A stretch of 64,000 nt of DNA from Neostapfia colusana (Eukaryota; Streptophyta; Magnoliopsida; Poales; Poaceae): positions 20,637,084-20,701,083 of the forward strand of contig JASWHV010000016.1 of assembly GCA_030760725.1 (NCBI GenBank), in the 5' to 3' direction. Each line of letters starts with the position of its first letter. The stretch's first letter is position 1. The notes under the pieces were generated by a model. That model was not told the origin of the DNA, searched no databases, and was given only the letters and a program-made list of their open reading frames with translations. Below, one piece after another: positions 23,001-33,336 of this stretch. Position numbers and translations under genes: made by a program.

Positions 23001-24089
23001 ATATTCATAACCTGACCATTATGCCGATGGAAGAGGAAGAACCAAGTCTTTACTTGGTTCCACTTGGAGCTCTGCATAACCTAGCCCTCATACCCACAAT
23101 AAAAGAGGAGGTTATGGCAGCTCAGAAGAAAGACATGGGCATGGCTCATATCAGAAGGAGATTGAAGAACGGGGAAATGAAATGTTTCCGGTTAGATGAT
23201 GAAGACACTCTATGGTTCAAGGACCGGATAGTCGTACCCCGTGTTATGAGGTTGCGGAAAAAAATTTTGGATGAGGCTCACTTATCCAAATTTTCTATTC
23301 ATCCGGGCAGCAACAAGATGTACCAAGAATTGAAGACTAAATCCTGGTGGACCCGGATGAAGAGAGAAGTTGCTAAATACGTATCAGAATGTGATACGTG
23401 TCGGCGAGTTAAAGCCGACCACATGAAGAAAGCGGGAACCCTACAACCGCTAAGTGTTCCGGCATGGAAGTGGGAGGATATTAGTATGGACTTTATTGTT
23501 GGACTACCTCTCACGGCTAATAAGCATGACTCGGTTTGGGTAATCGTGGATCGTTTAACCAAGTCAGCCCATTTCATCCCGGTACATACGGGATACCATG
23601 CCAAGAAGTATGCGGAGCTATATATTGCAAGAATACTATGCCTACATGGAGTTCCCCGGACGATCATCTCCGATTGAGGCGCGCTGTTCGTTGCTCGTTT
23701 CTGGGAGCAGCTGCATGCCTCACTGGGGACCAAATTGATTAGAAGCTCTGCATATCACCCTCAAACCGATGGGCAAACGGAGAGGGTGAATCAAGTTCTC
23801 GAAGATATGCTTCGAGCATGTGCCGTTCACCACGGTAAAGGATGGGACGATCATCTACCGTTGGCGGAATTCGCTTATAACAATGGGTATCAAGCGAGCA
23901 TCAAAATGGCACCATATGAAGCTCTCTACGGCCGGAAGTGCCGCACACCCTTGAACTGGTGTGAATCTGGCGAGAGAGTGATTTACGGGTTTGACCTCGT
24001 AAATGAAGCTGAAGAGCGGGTAAGGCTTATTCAAGCAAATCTGAAAACCGCTCAGTCGAGACAAAAGAGCTATGCGGATAGGAGGCGTC
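20072..24089 (+). pseudogene. gag-pol: Family B gag-pol polyprotein (interrupted)
   Basis: One constant frame runs from the ATG at 20072 to the family A insertion at 24090. It is broken only by TAA at 21011-21013 near the gag/protease border and TGA at 23675-23677. Gag has the capsid core (WLCVIESKF, LYAAQQLHGFAGAWW, F.ARFIPAG) but no visible CCHC zinc knuckle. Protease DSGATHNF is at about 21284, RT FIDDILVYSK at 22217, and RNase H has DASGIGLG and TDHKSLKYIF. The integrase has the HHCC finger (ending CDTCRRVKADH) and MDF at 23487. Its second catalytic Asp (SD) is followed at once by the TGA, which replaces a CGA-type codon. After it come YHPQTDGQTERVNQ (catalytic Glu) and EALYGRKCRTPL. The C-terminus resumes at 36778. 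Confidence 0.92.
24085..24089. repeat. Target-site duplication (left), family A
   Basis: gcgtc directly before the LTR at 24090. The matching gcgtc at 36773-36777 directly follows the other LTR. Confidence 0.95.
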
Positions 24090-27000
24090 TGTAACACCCC
24101 AAAATTTTGATTCAAAACACTAAACCATGTTCAGAGGGGAATTTAAAAATTTTTGGACGTGTTGCATGTTTTGCAAAAATTCAAATTCAACTGGAATTCA
24201 AATTAAACTCAAATCAGAAAAGAAATGGAAAAAGAAAAAGAGAAAACGAGAAAAAACAGGCCAGTGGGCCGAAACCCGCCAGCCGGCCCAGATTCCCCCG
24301 CGCCAGCCCGCAGCCGCGCGCGCCCGCGCTCTCTCACACAGACAGGTGGGACCCACCTGTCATCCCCAACCTCGCTCGCGCCGACCCCGGACTCTCTCCC
24401 GTGCGCGCGCGATCTTAACCGATCGGAATACCGTGTCCCTCAGCCCGAATTCCGGTCCCAGAAGACTCAAACTCGATCACAACTGATCCACCGCCCTCCC
24501 CCGGCTATAAAAACCCCAGCCCCGATCGGTTTTTCCCACGCGATCGCCGATTTTTACTCCGGTGAGCACCGAGACTTCGCCGGTGAATTCTGGCCGATCT
24601 AAGCTCGGAAACTCTGATCTAACTCGCTGGTCTTGATCCACCGCCTCCGGGGAGCTTTGCAGGTGCAGAAAACTCGGAGACTTACGGTGTAAACCCAGCG
24701 CCGATGAGCTTCGCCGTGGTTTTGCCTCGGACCTCGCCGCCGATCACTTTCCAGGACCCTCGAGCTCAAGAAAACCCCCGAGGTGAGATCCCTGACCTCC
24801 CCTCTACCGATCTATGCCATAAGATCACAGTTCTAGGCAGAATTCTCGAGGATCCGAAACTTTCCGGCGAGATCGCCGCTTCCCGCCGCCGTGCGCCGCC
24901 GGCAGCGCCGCCCGCGCTCGATCAGAGCGACGTGGCCGCTTGTGCGCCGTTTATTTTAAATCGCACGGTAGGGTTTAAATCCCCGCGTACCGGTTCGATG
25001 TTATAATCTCAGCCGTCGGTTTAAAATCGGACGGTCCACGTCAGCCCCGCGTTATAAAGACTGGAATTCTTACGTGCTACCCCCTGGGGTTCTCGGGAAA
25101 TAAGAGCTAGCCTCGGAAACTTCTGATCTAGCACCTGGAACTACATAAAATTATGTAAATTCATTTAAAAATCAGTTTTAGCCCCTGGACTTAATAAAAA
25201 TTAGGAAAAACACCTCTGATAAGTGTAGCTAGACCCCTGGAAATTATGAAAATAATATTATAGACCCTGTAATGGGGTGAGTTCATTATTTTAGCCCTGT
25301 TTAGTATTTAATTTAGAAAATTGAATATGTAACTAGTGTTTAAAAATTAAAAAGTGGGACAAACATAATTGTCAAAATTAATTAAAAACTTTCTCAGTAC
25401 TTAGAAAACTTTGGAGTGAGATAAAAATATATTTTGGGCTGAAATGAATCTGTTTCATTTATTAATCACATTTATTAGTATAGGGACACATTTTTAAGTA
25501 AAGAATAGTTATAGAAAAATAGGGAAAATAATTATGAAATAGTTTACATCAGAGGCCAAGGTTAAAATATGTTATTAAATTATTTAGGACCAGAACCTAT
25601 ACTGTTTAGATGATGTGTATTACTAATTTCATAATAAAATACACAATTATGCATAGGAATATAAATCTGAGAATATAGCAACTAGTAAATGATAAATGGA
25701 GTTTTTAAAAATCCAAAGAGTTCAGTATAGGGTTGGTAGAAATTATGAAGGCACATATGGGGAAGAAAAATACTTTTCATACACACTTGGTAGTGAAAAG
25801 GTGTAGTAGTTGAATATAAGAAATTTATTGGAAACCCATATAAATAGTATGTAAGTATAAATGTGGGCATAAAAGTAGGAATCATATACACATGGTTAAA
25901 AGTGCATGCAAGCCACAACTCAACACACATAAAGTAACCACAACACATATAATGGTAAAGAACTTTTATAAATGTGAATGTTTGGTTTGTGTGAAGTAAG
26001 AAGTGTGAACTATGTCTTATGATTGTTGTTTTTCTTTTGCTATGTGTGATGGTATGAAGTAGAACCTGTTCAAGAGCAAGTTATCCCTTTCCAAGATCAG
26101 GACTACCCATTTCAAGAGCAGCAAGAAGGAGGCAAGTGTCCTTGACCACTTTGATCCTATGCTAGGATGTGTAGATAGAATTATTTGCATTGTCAAATGA
26201 AATATGAAACCCATGCTAGGAAGTTTCCCTAGAATTGCATTACCTTGTTTCCTTGTAGCTTGGGTTGGGATTTATTTTTTCATGTCATTTATTTACATGC
26301 ATATGCTTAGCCATGCTTAGAATGGGATATTTGGGATATGAGATCATCAGTTTATTATACCATACTCTTGAATGAACTATTGTGAGTTATGTAGAGGTAG
26401 GGATCAAGGCAAGTTGGATGTTTTGGTTGTGTGTTGGGTGCACGAGACATGGGTTTGTGTTTAGTACTTGCCTGGATCCTAAGGACCGGTTCATGGAGCA
26501 TGTAACCTGGCTTTACCGTGCCAACCACATGCTGAGATGGGGCAGCTTGGCCAATTAATTAGGTGTATCCCCGGCGTAGTATGGGTGTGTTGGATGGTGC
26601 GGGGAGTGGGTGTCAGCTGGACTACCATATGAACCGCAAGGCTCAAGAGAGGGCCACTGCAGCGGGGTTGGAGCCTCTTGTATGGTGTTAGGGGTGAAAC
26701 CTCAGTGGGCCCACGCCCGTCGGGAATCCCTTTGTAAAGGCTTCGTAGTGATCTCCTGGCTGCACACCTGGGAAGTGTGAATGTGGATCGTAGCCACTGG
26801 CACAATGGAGGTTCTTTTAGTCCACCCGGCAACGGGGGATGAAATCACTACATGTGGGTACAGTGGTACAAACTCTGCAGAGTCAAAACTGTCATGACAG
26901 CCGTGCTCACGGTCAAGAGCGGCTTGGACTTATTCATGATTAGAGGAGTGATGGTTTTGGAAGTTAAGCGGGGAGCTTAACATTGGAAATGATGTTATGG

Positions 27001-27525
27001 TTATTGGATTATGATGATGGGATGGGAGATTGGGACCATTTCACCTGTGTAGTAATGTAGGTGCTTAACAAGCTAAGGTGATAGGTATTAATTGCATAGT
27101 GCTTTAACCATGAGTTCAACCTCTCCTTGTTCTAGCCATGCATGATATAATTTTCCCACACTTGCTAAGTACCATTGGTACTCAACCTTGCATATTTGTT
27201 GGTTTATATTGCTGCTCAGGTCAGGATAATGAGGTGGTGTATAATGACCAAGATTTTGGACCCGAGGAAGGTTTTTAGGTTCATGAAGACCCCCGGGCAA
27301 CGCCTGTGATGGAGCCATAAAGAATAATATTCCGCTGCTAGTTTATTTACTTGTGATGAACGTACTATTGTCCATTGAGACATTTGCGATGTAAGACTTA
27401 TTTATATTCGACCCCTGGCTTGTAATAAATGATGCTTCACTATTTGTCATCACATGTATGAGAAAATGATCCTGGCATACATGTGATATTCACTTGGTTG
27501 TTTTTCGGAAAAACAGGCTGTGACA
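24090..27525 (+). repeat. Family A 5' LTR
   Basis: It starts TGTAACACCCC and ends GGCTGTGACA. The first ~900 bases are GC-rich with CpG-dense tracts, the rest AT-rich. A TATA box (TATAAAAA, 24506-24513) lies unusually early, only 416 bases in, leaving about 3 kb of R-U5. A good 5' splice-site match (GAG/GTGAGA, cut before 24783) follows 270 bases later. Confidence 0.93.
24506..24513 (+). promoter_or_regulatory. TATA box in family A 5' LTR
   Basis: TATAAAAA in a C-rich context (GGC before, CCCC after), repeated at 33754-33761 in the 3' LTR. It is the only strong TATA match in the GC-rich part of the LTR. Confidence 0.6.
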
Positions 27526-27529
27526 GAGG

Positions 27530-27542
27530 TGGTATCAGAGCC
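27530..27542 (+). other. Primer-binding site, initiator tRNA-Met type
   Basis: TGGTATCAGAGCC four bases after the 5' LTR, identical to the family B site. Confidence 0.93.
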
Positions 27543-27744
27543 AAAGTTGCCCGTAGGAACGTGGACCTAGGTAGAAATGGACGTATTTAAGGGCCCTATT
27601 TTCTTAAAAACTATTTTCCAAGGTGTGGGTTGAAGAGTGTTATTTAAGGAGTCATTTTCTTCATCTTACCCCAAATTTTCATTCAAAATGGGATTTTTGT
27701 TTAAAAAGTTTATCTAACCTAAATTTAAATTCTTTTTGTTTTAG

Positions 27745-28523
27745 ATGGTTCGCATGATTCACACCGCTCGCAAGTCCACAGGAGGGAGAGTTCCCGTAGT
27801 TGCCCTTGCCGAAAGAGAGGAGAGTCGTCCAGTGACGTACCTTTCCTACGATTGGCAGTAGGAGACTTGTTGCGCCGTCTTCGACGTATGCTCGAAGCCG
27901 CAGGCAATACGGGCAAGCTAATCATCCACTATAACTCCACCAGGACCATCCGTGAGAAGAGGGAAGAATGGAGTTCGGAGATGAGGATTATACACGAGAA
28001 TCAGCTGCTTAAGATTCACCACTCTCCAGCTTGTCGAGCAACACAAGTTGACGCGGAGAAAGATGTCACCTGGGAGGCCATCACATGCTAGAGTAACATC
28101 TATCGTCGCCACTTGGACAAAACTGAGTACATGTATGTCCTCCAAAGTGAGAGTGGTACCACGGAGTACAAGTACCCACCGGTGCAGCAAGGGACTTCCC
28201 ATGAGCACATGGACTTGTGCTTGGAGGATGCTGCTATGCTCAGCACTCGACTGCAGGAGTGTCAACAAGAGCTTCAGGATGTCCGAGACACCCTGAAGGA
28301 AACGGAGGCGTTGCTGCGAGCTTGCTTAAAGGCGAGAGAAAGAGGAGATGGGAATGAACTGTGTGTCACCGTGAATGATACATGGACTCCTGACTCCCCG
28401 GATCGCCGAGCGATCAGGCGTCGTCGCACTTCTCCACCAGCAGCCTCCCCACCCAAAGCAGAGTCAGAAGGTAGCCGAAATGAAGAGGAAGATCCCGAGG
28501 AGCCAGCTCAAGAGAACGAGTAG
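27745..28523 (+). pseudogene. Upstream ORF ('ORF0'): histone H3 tail mimic plus coiled coil (broken)
   Basis: An ATG at 27745, right after a TTTTGTTTTAG acceptor-like tract, opens with MVRMIHTARKSTGGRVP. Aligned with the histone H3 N-terminus without gaps, 12 of the first 21 H3 positions are identical, including all of T6-G13 with K9 and S10. K4, K14 and K18 are replaced. This frame stops after 38 codons (TAG 27859-27861). A second frame continues from about 27811-27840, suggesting one lost or gained base. It is interrupted by TAG 28089-28091 and ends at TAG 28521-28523. Its first part has LLRRLRRMLEAAG. Its last 136 codons contain a likely coiled coil (LSTRLQECQQELQDVRDTLKE), a basic patch (RRAIRRRRTSPP) and an acidic tail. 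An unbroken version would be about 260 residues. The gag ATG lies 302 bases downstream. I do not know a described function; a chromatin-directed role is inference. Confidence 0.6.
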
Positions 28524-28824
28524 TGTAGAGTCTTTCCCTTAGCTAGCAAGAGGTCGAGTAGTCGAGTCGTTACGTAGTTAATGGTGTGATAATGCTTGGT
28601 GTGTGACGTGAGTTGTGGAAGCCATGAGTGATTGTCCACAGCCTCGTCTTCAGATTGTTTTGCTTTGGTGTGTGAACCCACAGGAAATAATAGTGCATTT
28701 ATTTGGTGTGAGATATGAACCCTCGTAAAAGCATAACAAAGCCTCAACACTTCAAAGTACAAACAAATGAAAGTAGTAAGATGATGCTAAATGATTTCAA
28801 ATTGACATTGGTTGATTCTGCCAG

Positions 28825-29634
28825 ATGGCCGGAAGAGGAAAAGGACGTGCTGCCAACCCCGCCAACAACAACGATGAGACATGCAACCCTCATCTTTCTG
28901 GAGGCCAGGACCGGGGTGGTCACCGTGAAGAAGTTGATCCTCTCCACCAAATGCTGGAGAATCAAAATCAGCTCATCCAGAACTTGACTCAAGTGGTGGC
29001 CAACTTGCATCAAGTTCCACCTCCACAAGCGGCACCACGCCAACCAAGGTTGAGTGAGTTTCTAGGAACTCAACCTCCAAAGTTTGCAAGTGCTGCTGAA
29101 CCTCTGGAGGCAGATGATTGGCTGAAGACCATTGAAAGTAAGATGAGGATTATACAATGCCAAGGGTATGAGAGGGTGCTGTTTGCCTCTCATCAATTGC
29201 ATGGACCTGCTGCTGATTGGTGGACCGCCTATGTGGCCGCCCATCATGACCCTGAGAACATCACTTGGGAAGAGTTCAAGCGCAGCTTCCGCAACCATTA
29301 CATCCCAAGAGGTGAACTCAAAAACAAGAGGAAGGAGTTTTTGGGACTGCAGCAGGGAAACATGACGGTGAGGGAATACCTCACTAAATTTACTCAACTA
29401 TCCCGTTATGCTCCACGAGACATAGAGACTGATGAGCAGAAACAAGATTGTTTTGTGGAAGGACTTACCGCAGAGATGCAGTGTGCAATGTCCTCAAATG
29501 AGTATGAAAGCTTCCAAAAGATGGTGGACAGAGCATTTGTGGTAGAAAGGAAGCTAAAGGCCCTGGAAAATGAGAATAAGACGAAGGCCGGTGGTCACAT
29601 CAAGCCTCAGGGAGCAACACCCGCCCACGTATGA
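28825..29634 (+). pseudogene. gag: Family A gag (capsid part)
   Basis: The 269-codon frame starts at an ATG preceded by TTGATTCTGCCAG (acceptor-like). It carries the Retrotrans_gag core: a coiled N-terminal helix (HQMLENQNQLIQNLTQVV), FLGTQPPKF, WLKTIESKMRIIQ, FASHQLHGPAADWW, FKRSFRNHYIPRG and FLGLQQGNMTVREY. It ends early at TGA 29632-29634 because one base was lost around 29610-29615. The continuation, with the CCHC zinc knuckle, is in the next frame. In an undamaged relative gag and pol would be one continuous reading frame. Confidence 0.9.
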
Positions 29635-32600
29635 TGCAGCAACCTACGGGGCAGACGAGCCGTGCTGCGGCACCCTATTCAGCACCAAGAGGGTACAACC
29701 CAAACTACAGGCCTCCCGCAGCACCAGTGCAGCCGCAACGTCAGTTTGTGCAGCAGCCTCGCCCCGCATATCCACCTCGACCAGCAGTGCAAGGACCCCC
29801 AAACCAACCCCAAGACAACAAAGGCCAGGCATCTAAGATTGGGTTGCAATGTTTTAGTTGCGGAGAAGTGGGGCACTACGCCCATAAGTGTCCAAAGAAG
29901 AAGCCCACGCAGCCACAGCAGCAGAATGTAATGAGAGGACGGGTGAACCACGTCACTATGGAGGAAGCACAAGAGGCACCCGACGTGGTAGTTGGTAAGT
30001 TTCCTGCCAATTTACACCTTGCAACTCTGCTGTTTGATTCTGGTGCTACCCACTCGTTCATTGCTCAAGGGTTTGTTAAGAAGCATGACCTAGCAACCAC
30101 ACAAATGAACCATATGCTAGCGGTAAACTCTCCAGGTGGAGAAATAAGGACAAGACAAGTGTGTCCCAAAGTGAACCTAGACATTAATGGGGTAGTATTT
30201 ACTGCTAACCTCATAGTGATAGATTCACAAGGGATAGATATTATTTTGGGTATGGATTGGTTGACCAAACATAAAGGAATCATCCATTGTTCGACCAGAA
30301 CGGTGGAACTAACTCACCCCAGTGGCACAAGAGTAAAGTTCATAACGATACACGAGCCTAGGAGGGACATTAAATTAAATCAAGTGGAGGTGAAAGTTGA
30401 GGAAATCAGGACTATCAGGGAATATCCGGATGTTTTTCCGGAGGAGTTGCCAGGTATGCCTCCCGACCGTGACGTGGAATTCGCAATTGAGCTAGTACCG
30501 GGAACAGCCCCGATATACAGACCTTATCGAATGGACTCCAAGCAGCTAGAAGAGCTCAAAGATCATTTGATAGAATTGATGGAGAAGGGGTATATTCGCT
30601 CTAGTTCCTCACCATGGGGAGCTCCGGTGATATTTGTGCCCAAGAAAGACGGAACCCAAAGGTTATGCGTGGATTACCGTGCTTTGAATGAGGTAACCAT
30701 CAAAAACATGTACCCATTGCCTCGCATTGAAGACTTGTTTGATCAGTTGAGGGGAGCTTGTGTGTTCTCGAAAATTGATCTCAGGTCGGGATATCACCAA
30801 CTCAAGATAAGGCAATCTGATATTCCCAAGACAGCTTTCGTATCTCGGTACGGACTGTATGAATACACTGTCATGCCTTTCGGGCTAACCAATGCCCCGG
30901 CATATTTCATGTACCTCATGAACAAGGTATTCATGGAATATTTGGACAAATTTGTGGTGGTTTTCATAGATGATATTCTCGTCTTCTCCAAAGATGAAGA
31001 AGAACATGAGAAAACATCTAAGGTTGGTGTTACAGAGGCTGAGAGAACACCAACTATATGCCAAGTTGAGCAAGTGTGAGTTTTGGCTGAAGAGAGTTCC
31101 CTTTTTAGGACATATAATCTCGGAGGGAGGAATCTCCATAGATCCCGCCAAAATCGAGGATATCCAGAAGTGGAAGACCCCTGAAAATGTCGGGGAAGTT
31201 CGAAGCTTTTTGGGCTTGGCTGGATACTATCGACGGTTTATTGAGGGATTCTCCAAGATCTCGAGACCTCTCACTAAACTGTTGGAGAAGGGAATCACAT
31301 TCACCTGGACGCCACAGTGCAAGACGAGCTTTCAAGAGCTAAAGAAGAGATTGACAACAGCCCCATTGTTGGTTATGCCAGATATGCAGAAGAATTTCAC
31401 AGTGTACTGCGATGCCTCTGGAAATGGGTTGGGATGTGTTCTCATGCAAGAAGGACATGTCGTGGCATATGCATCCCGGCAGCTTCGGAAGCACGAGAAG
31501 AACTATCCTAAACATGACCTAGAACTAGCTGCAGTGGTACACGCGTTGAAAATTTGGCGGCACTATTTGATGGGGAAGAGGACAGAGATATATACGGATC
31601 ATAAGAGTTTGAAGTACATATTCACACAGCCAGATCTCAACCTCAGACAAAGGAGATGGTTAGAGCTAATCAATGACTTTGATGTGGGCATCAACTGTCA
31701 TCCCGGGAAAGCAAACGTCGTGGCCGATGCTTTGAGTCGGAAAGTGCAGGTCAATAAGTTGAGCTTGAAGGACATGCCTGCAGAATTGAAGGACGAGGTT
31801 ATAAGACTCAATCTATGTCTAGTAAATAGTGGTGAAGCCATCGCCATGGAAGTGGACTCCACACTCGAGCAAGACACACGCGAGGGCCAAAAGAATGATG
31901 AGAAGATACAAGAGATCAGACAGCTCATCAAGGAAAATAAAGCTCCTGGTTTTAGAGAGGATGAACAAGGAACGGTGTGGCACGGGAAAAGGATCTATGT
32001 GCCAGAAGTAAAAGAGATCCATGAATTAATTTTGAAGGAGGCTCACGATTCCGACTATTCCATTCATCCTGGGAGTACGAAGATGTACCAGGACCTCAAG
32101 AGCAGGTATTGGTGGTATGGCATGAAGCGAGATGTCGCGGAACATGTTGCCCTATGTGACACATGTCAGTTGGTGAAAGCAGAACATCAACGACCCGCGG
32201 GATTATTGCAACCACTCAAAGTGCCTGAATGGAAATGGGAAGAAATCAGCATGGATTTTGTCATGGGATTGCCTAGGACCCAATCCGGGTATGATTCAAT
32301 ATGGGTCATTATTGATAGGCTAACCAAGGTAGCTGATTTCATCCCCGTGAAAGAAAGCTACAGCGGATCCAAATTGGCAGAATTGTACATGTCAAGGATC
32401 GTGTGTTACCATGGAGTGCCAAAGAAGATAGTGTCAGACCGAGGGACACAGTTCACTTCGAGGTTTTGGCAGAAGTTGCATGAAACCATGGGAACCCATC
32501 TGAACTTCAGCTCTGCCTATCATCCCCAAACTGACGGGCAGACGGAGAGAACCAATCAGATCCTTGAAGATATGTTAAGGGCATGTGCACTCAAAAACAA

Positions 32601-33291
32601 TAGGAGTTGGGACAAGAACTTACCGTATGCGGAGTTTTCCTATAACAACAGTTATCAAGCTAGTATGAAGATGTCACCGTTTGAAGCTTTGTATGGAAGG
32701 AAGTGCAGAACTCCCCTATTTTGGAACCAAACAGGAGAAAGTAAAGTGTTTGGTCCAGAAGTGCTACAAGAAGCCGAGGCAAAGGTGAGGGAGATTCGCA
32801 ACAACTTGAGGATAGCACAAACACGCCAGAAGAGCTATGCCAATGTACGAAGAAGAGCGCTCGTTTTCAACGTGGGAGACTATGTTTATCTCAAGGTGTC
32901 CCCTATCAGAGGACTTCGTCGGTTCAAGGTAAAAGGGAAGTTGTCACCTCGATACATCGGACCCTTTCAGGTTTTGGAAAGGAAAGGCGAAGTGGCGTAC
33001 CAACTAGAGTTACCGGTTCATCAATTGGATGTGCACGATGTATTCCATGTGTCACAACTCAAGAAATGTCTGAGGACGCCTGAAGAGGTGTTACCCATGA
33101 ATGAAGTGGATGTAGCTGAGGATTTGTCTTATGCCGAGCAACCATACAAGATTTTGGAGACAATGGAACGCCTCACCAGAAAAAAAAGAATCCGGATGTG
33201 CAAGGTGCAGTGGAAGCATCACTCGGAAGAGGAAGCCACATGGGAACGGGAAGATGAGCTCAAGGCACAATTTCCGGAATTGTTTTCTTAG
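29616..33291 (+). pseudogene. pol: Family A pol: knuckle, protease, RT, RNase H, integrase, chromodomain-like end
   Basis: The first frame (to 31079) holds the zinc knuckle CFSCGEVGHYAHKC at about 29848, protease DSGATHSF at about 30040, and RT through FIDDILVFSK at about 30964. An extra A in the A-run 31011-31014 then shifts the frame. The second frame (to TAG 33289-33291) holds the end of RT (KCEFWLKRVPFLGHII), RNase H (DASGNGLG, TDHKSLKYIF) and the integrase HHCC finger (CDTCQLVKAEH). The DDE residues are D 32254-32256, D 32437-32439 and E 32545-32547, followed by GPFQVLER. The C-terminal KVQWKHH.EEEATWE segment resembles the group II chromodomains of plant chromoviruses. Apart from the two frameshifts, I see no stop and all catalytic motifs are present. 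Confidence 0.93.
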
Positions 33292-33322
33292 AATCACCAA
33301 TCTCGAGGACGAGATTTCTTTT

Positions 33323-33330
33323 AAGGGGGG
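33323..33330 (+). other. Polypurine tract, family A
   Basis: AAGGGGGG six bases before the 3' LTR, the usual plus-strand primer position. Confidence 0.85.
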
Positions 33331-33336
33331 TAGAGC

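Noticed and set aside
24107..24602. ORFs of 103-125 codons in three frames at the start of the family A LTR
   Set aside because: GC-rich U3/R sequence around the TATA box. Simultaneous openness in three frames points to composition and not to coding.
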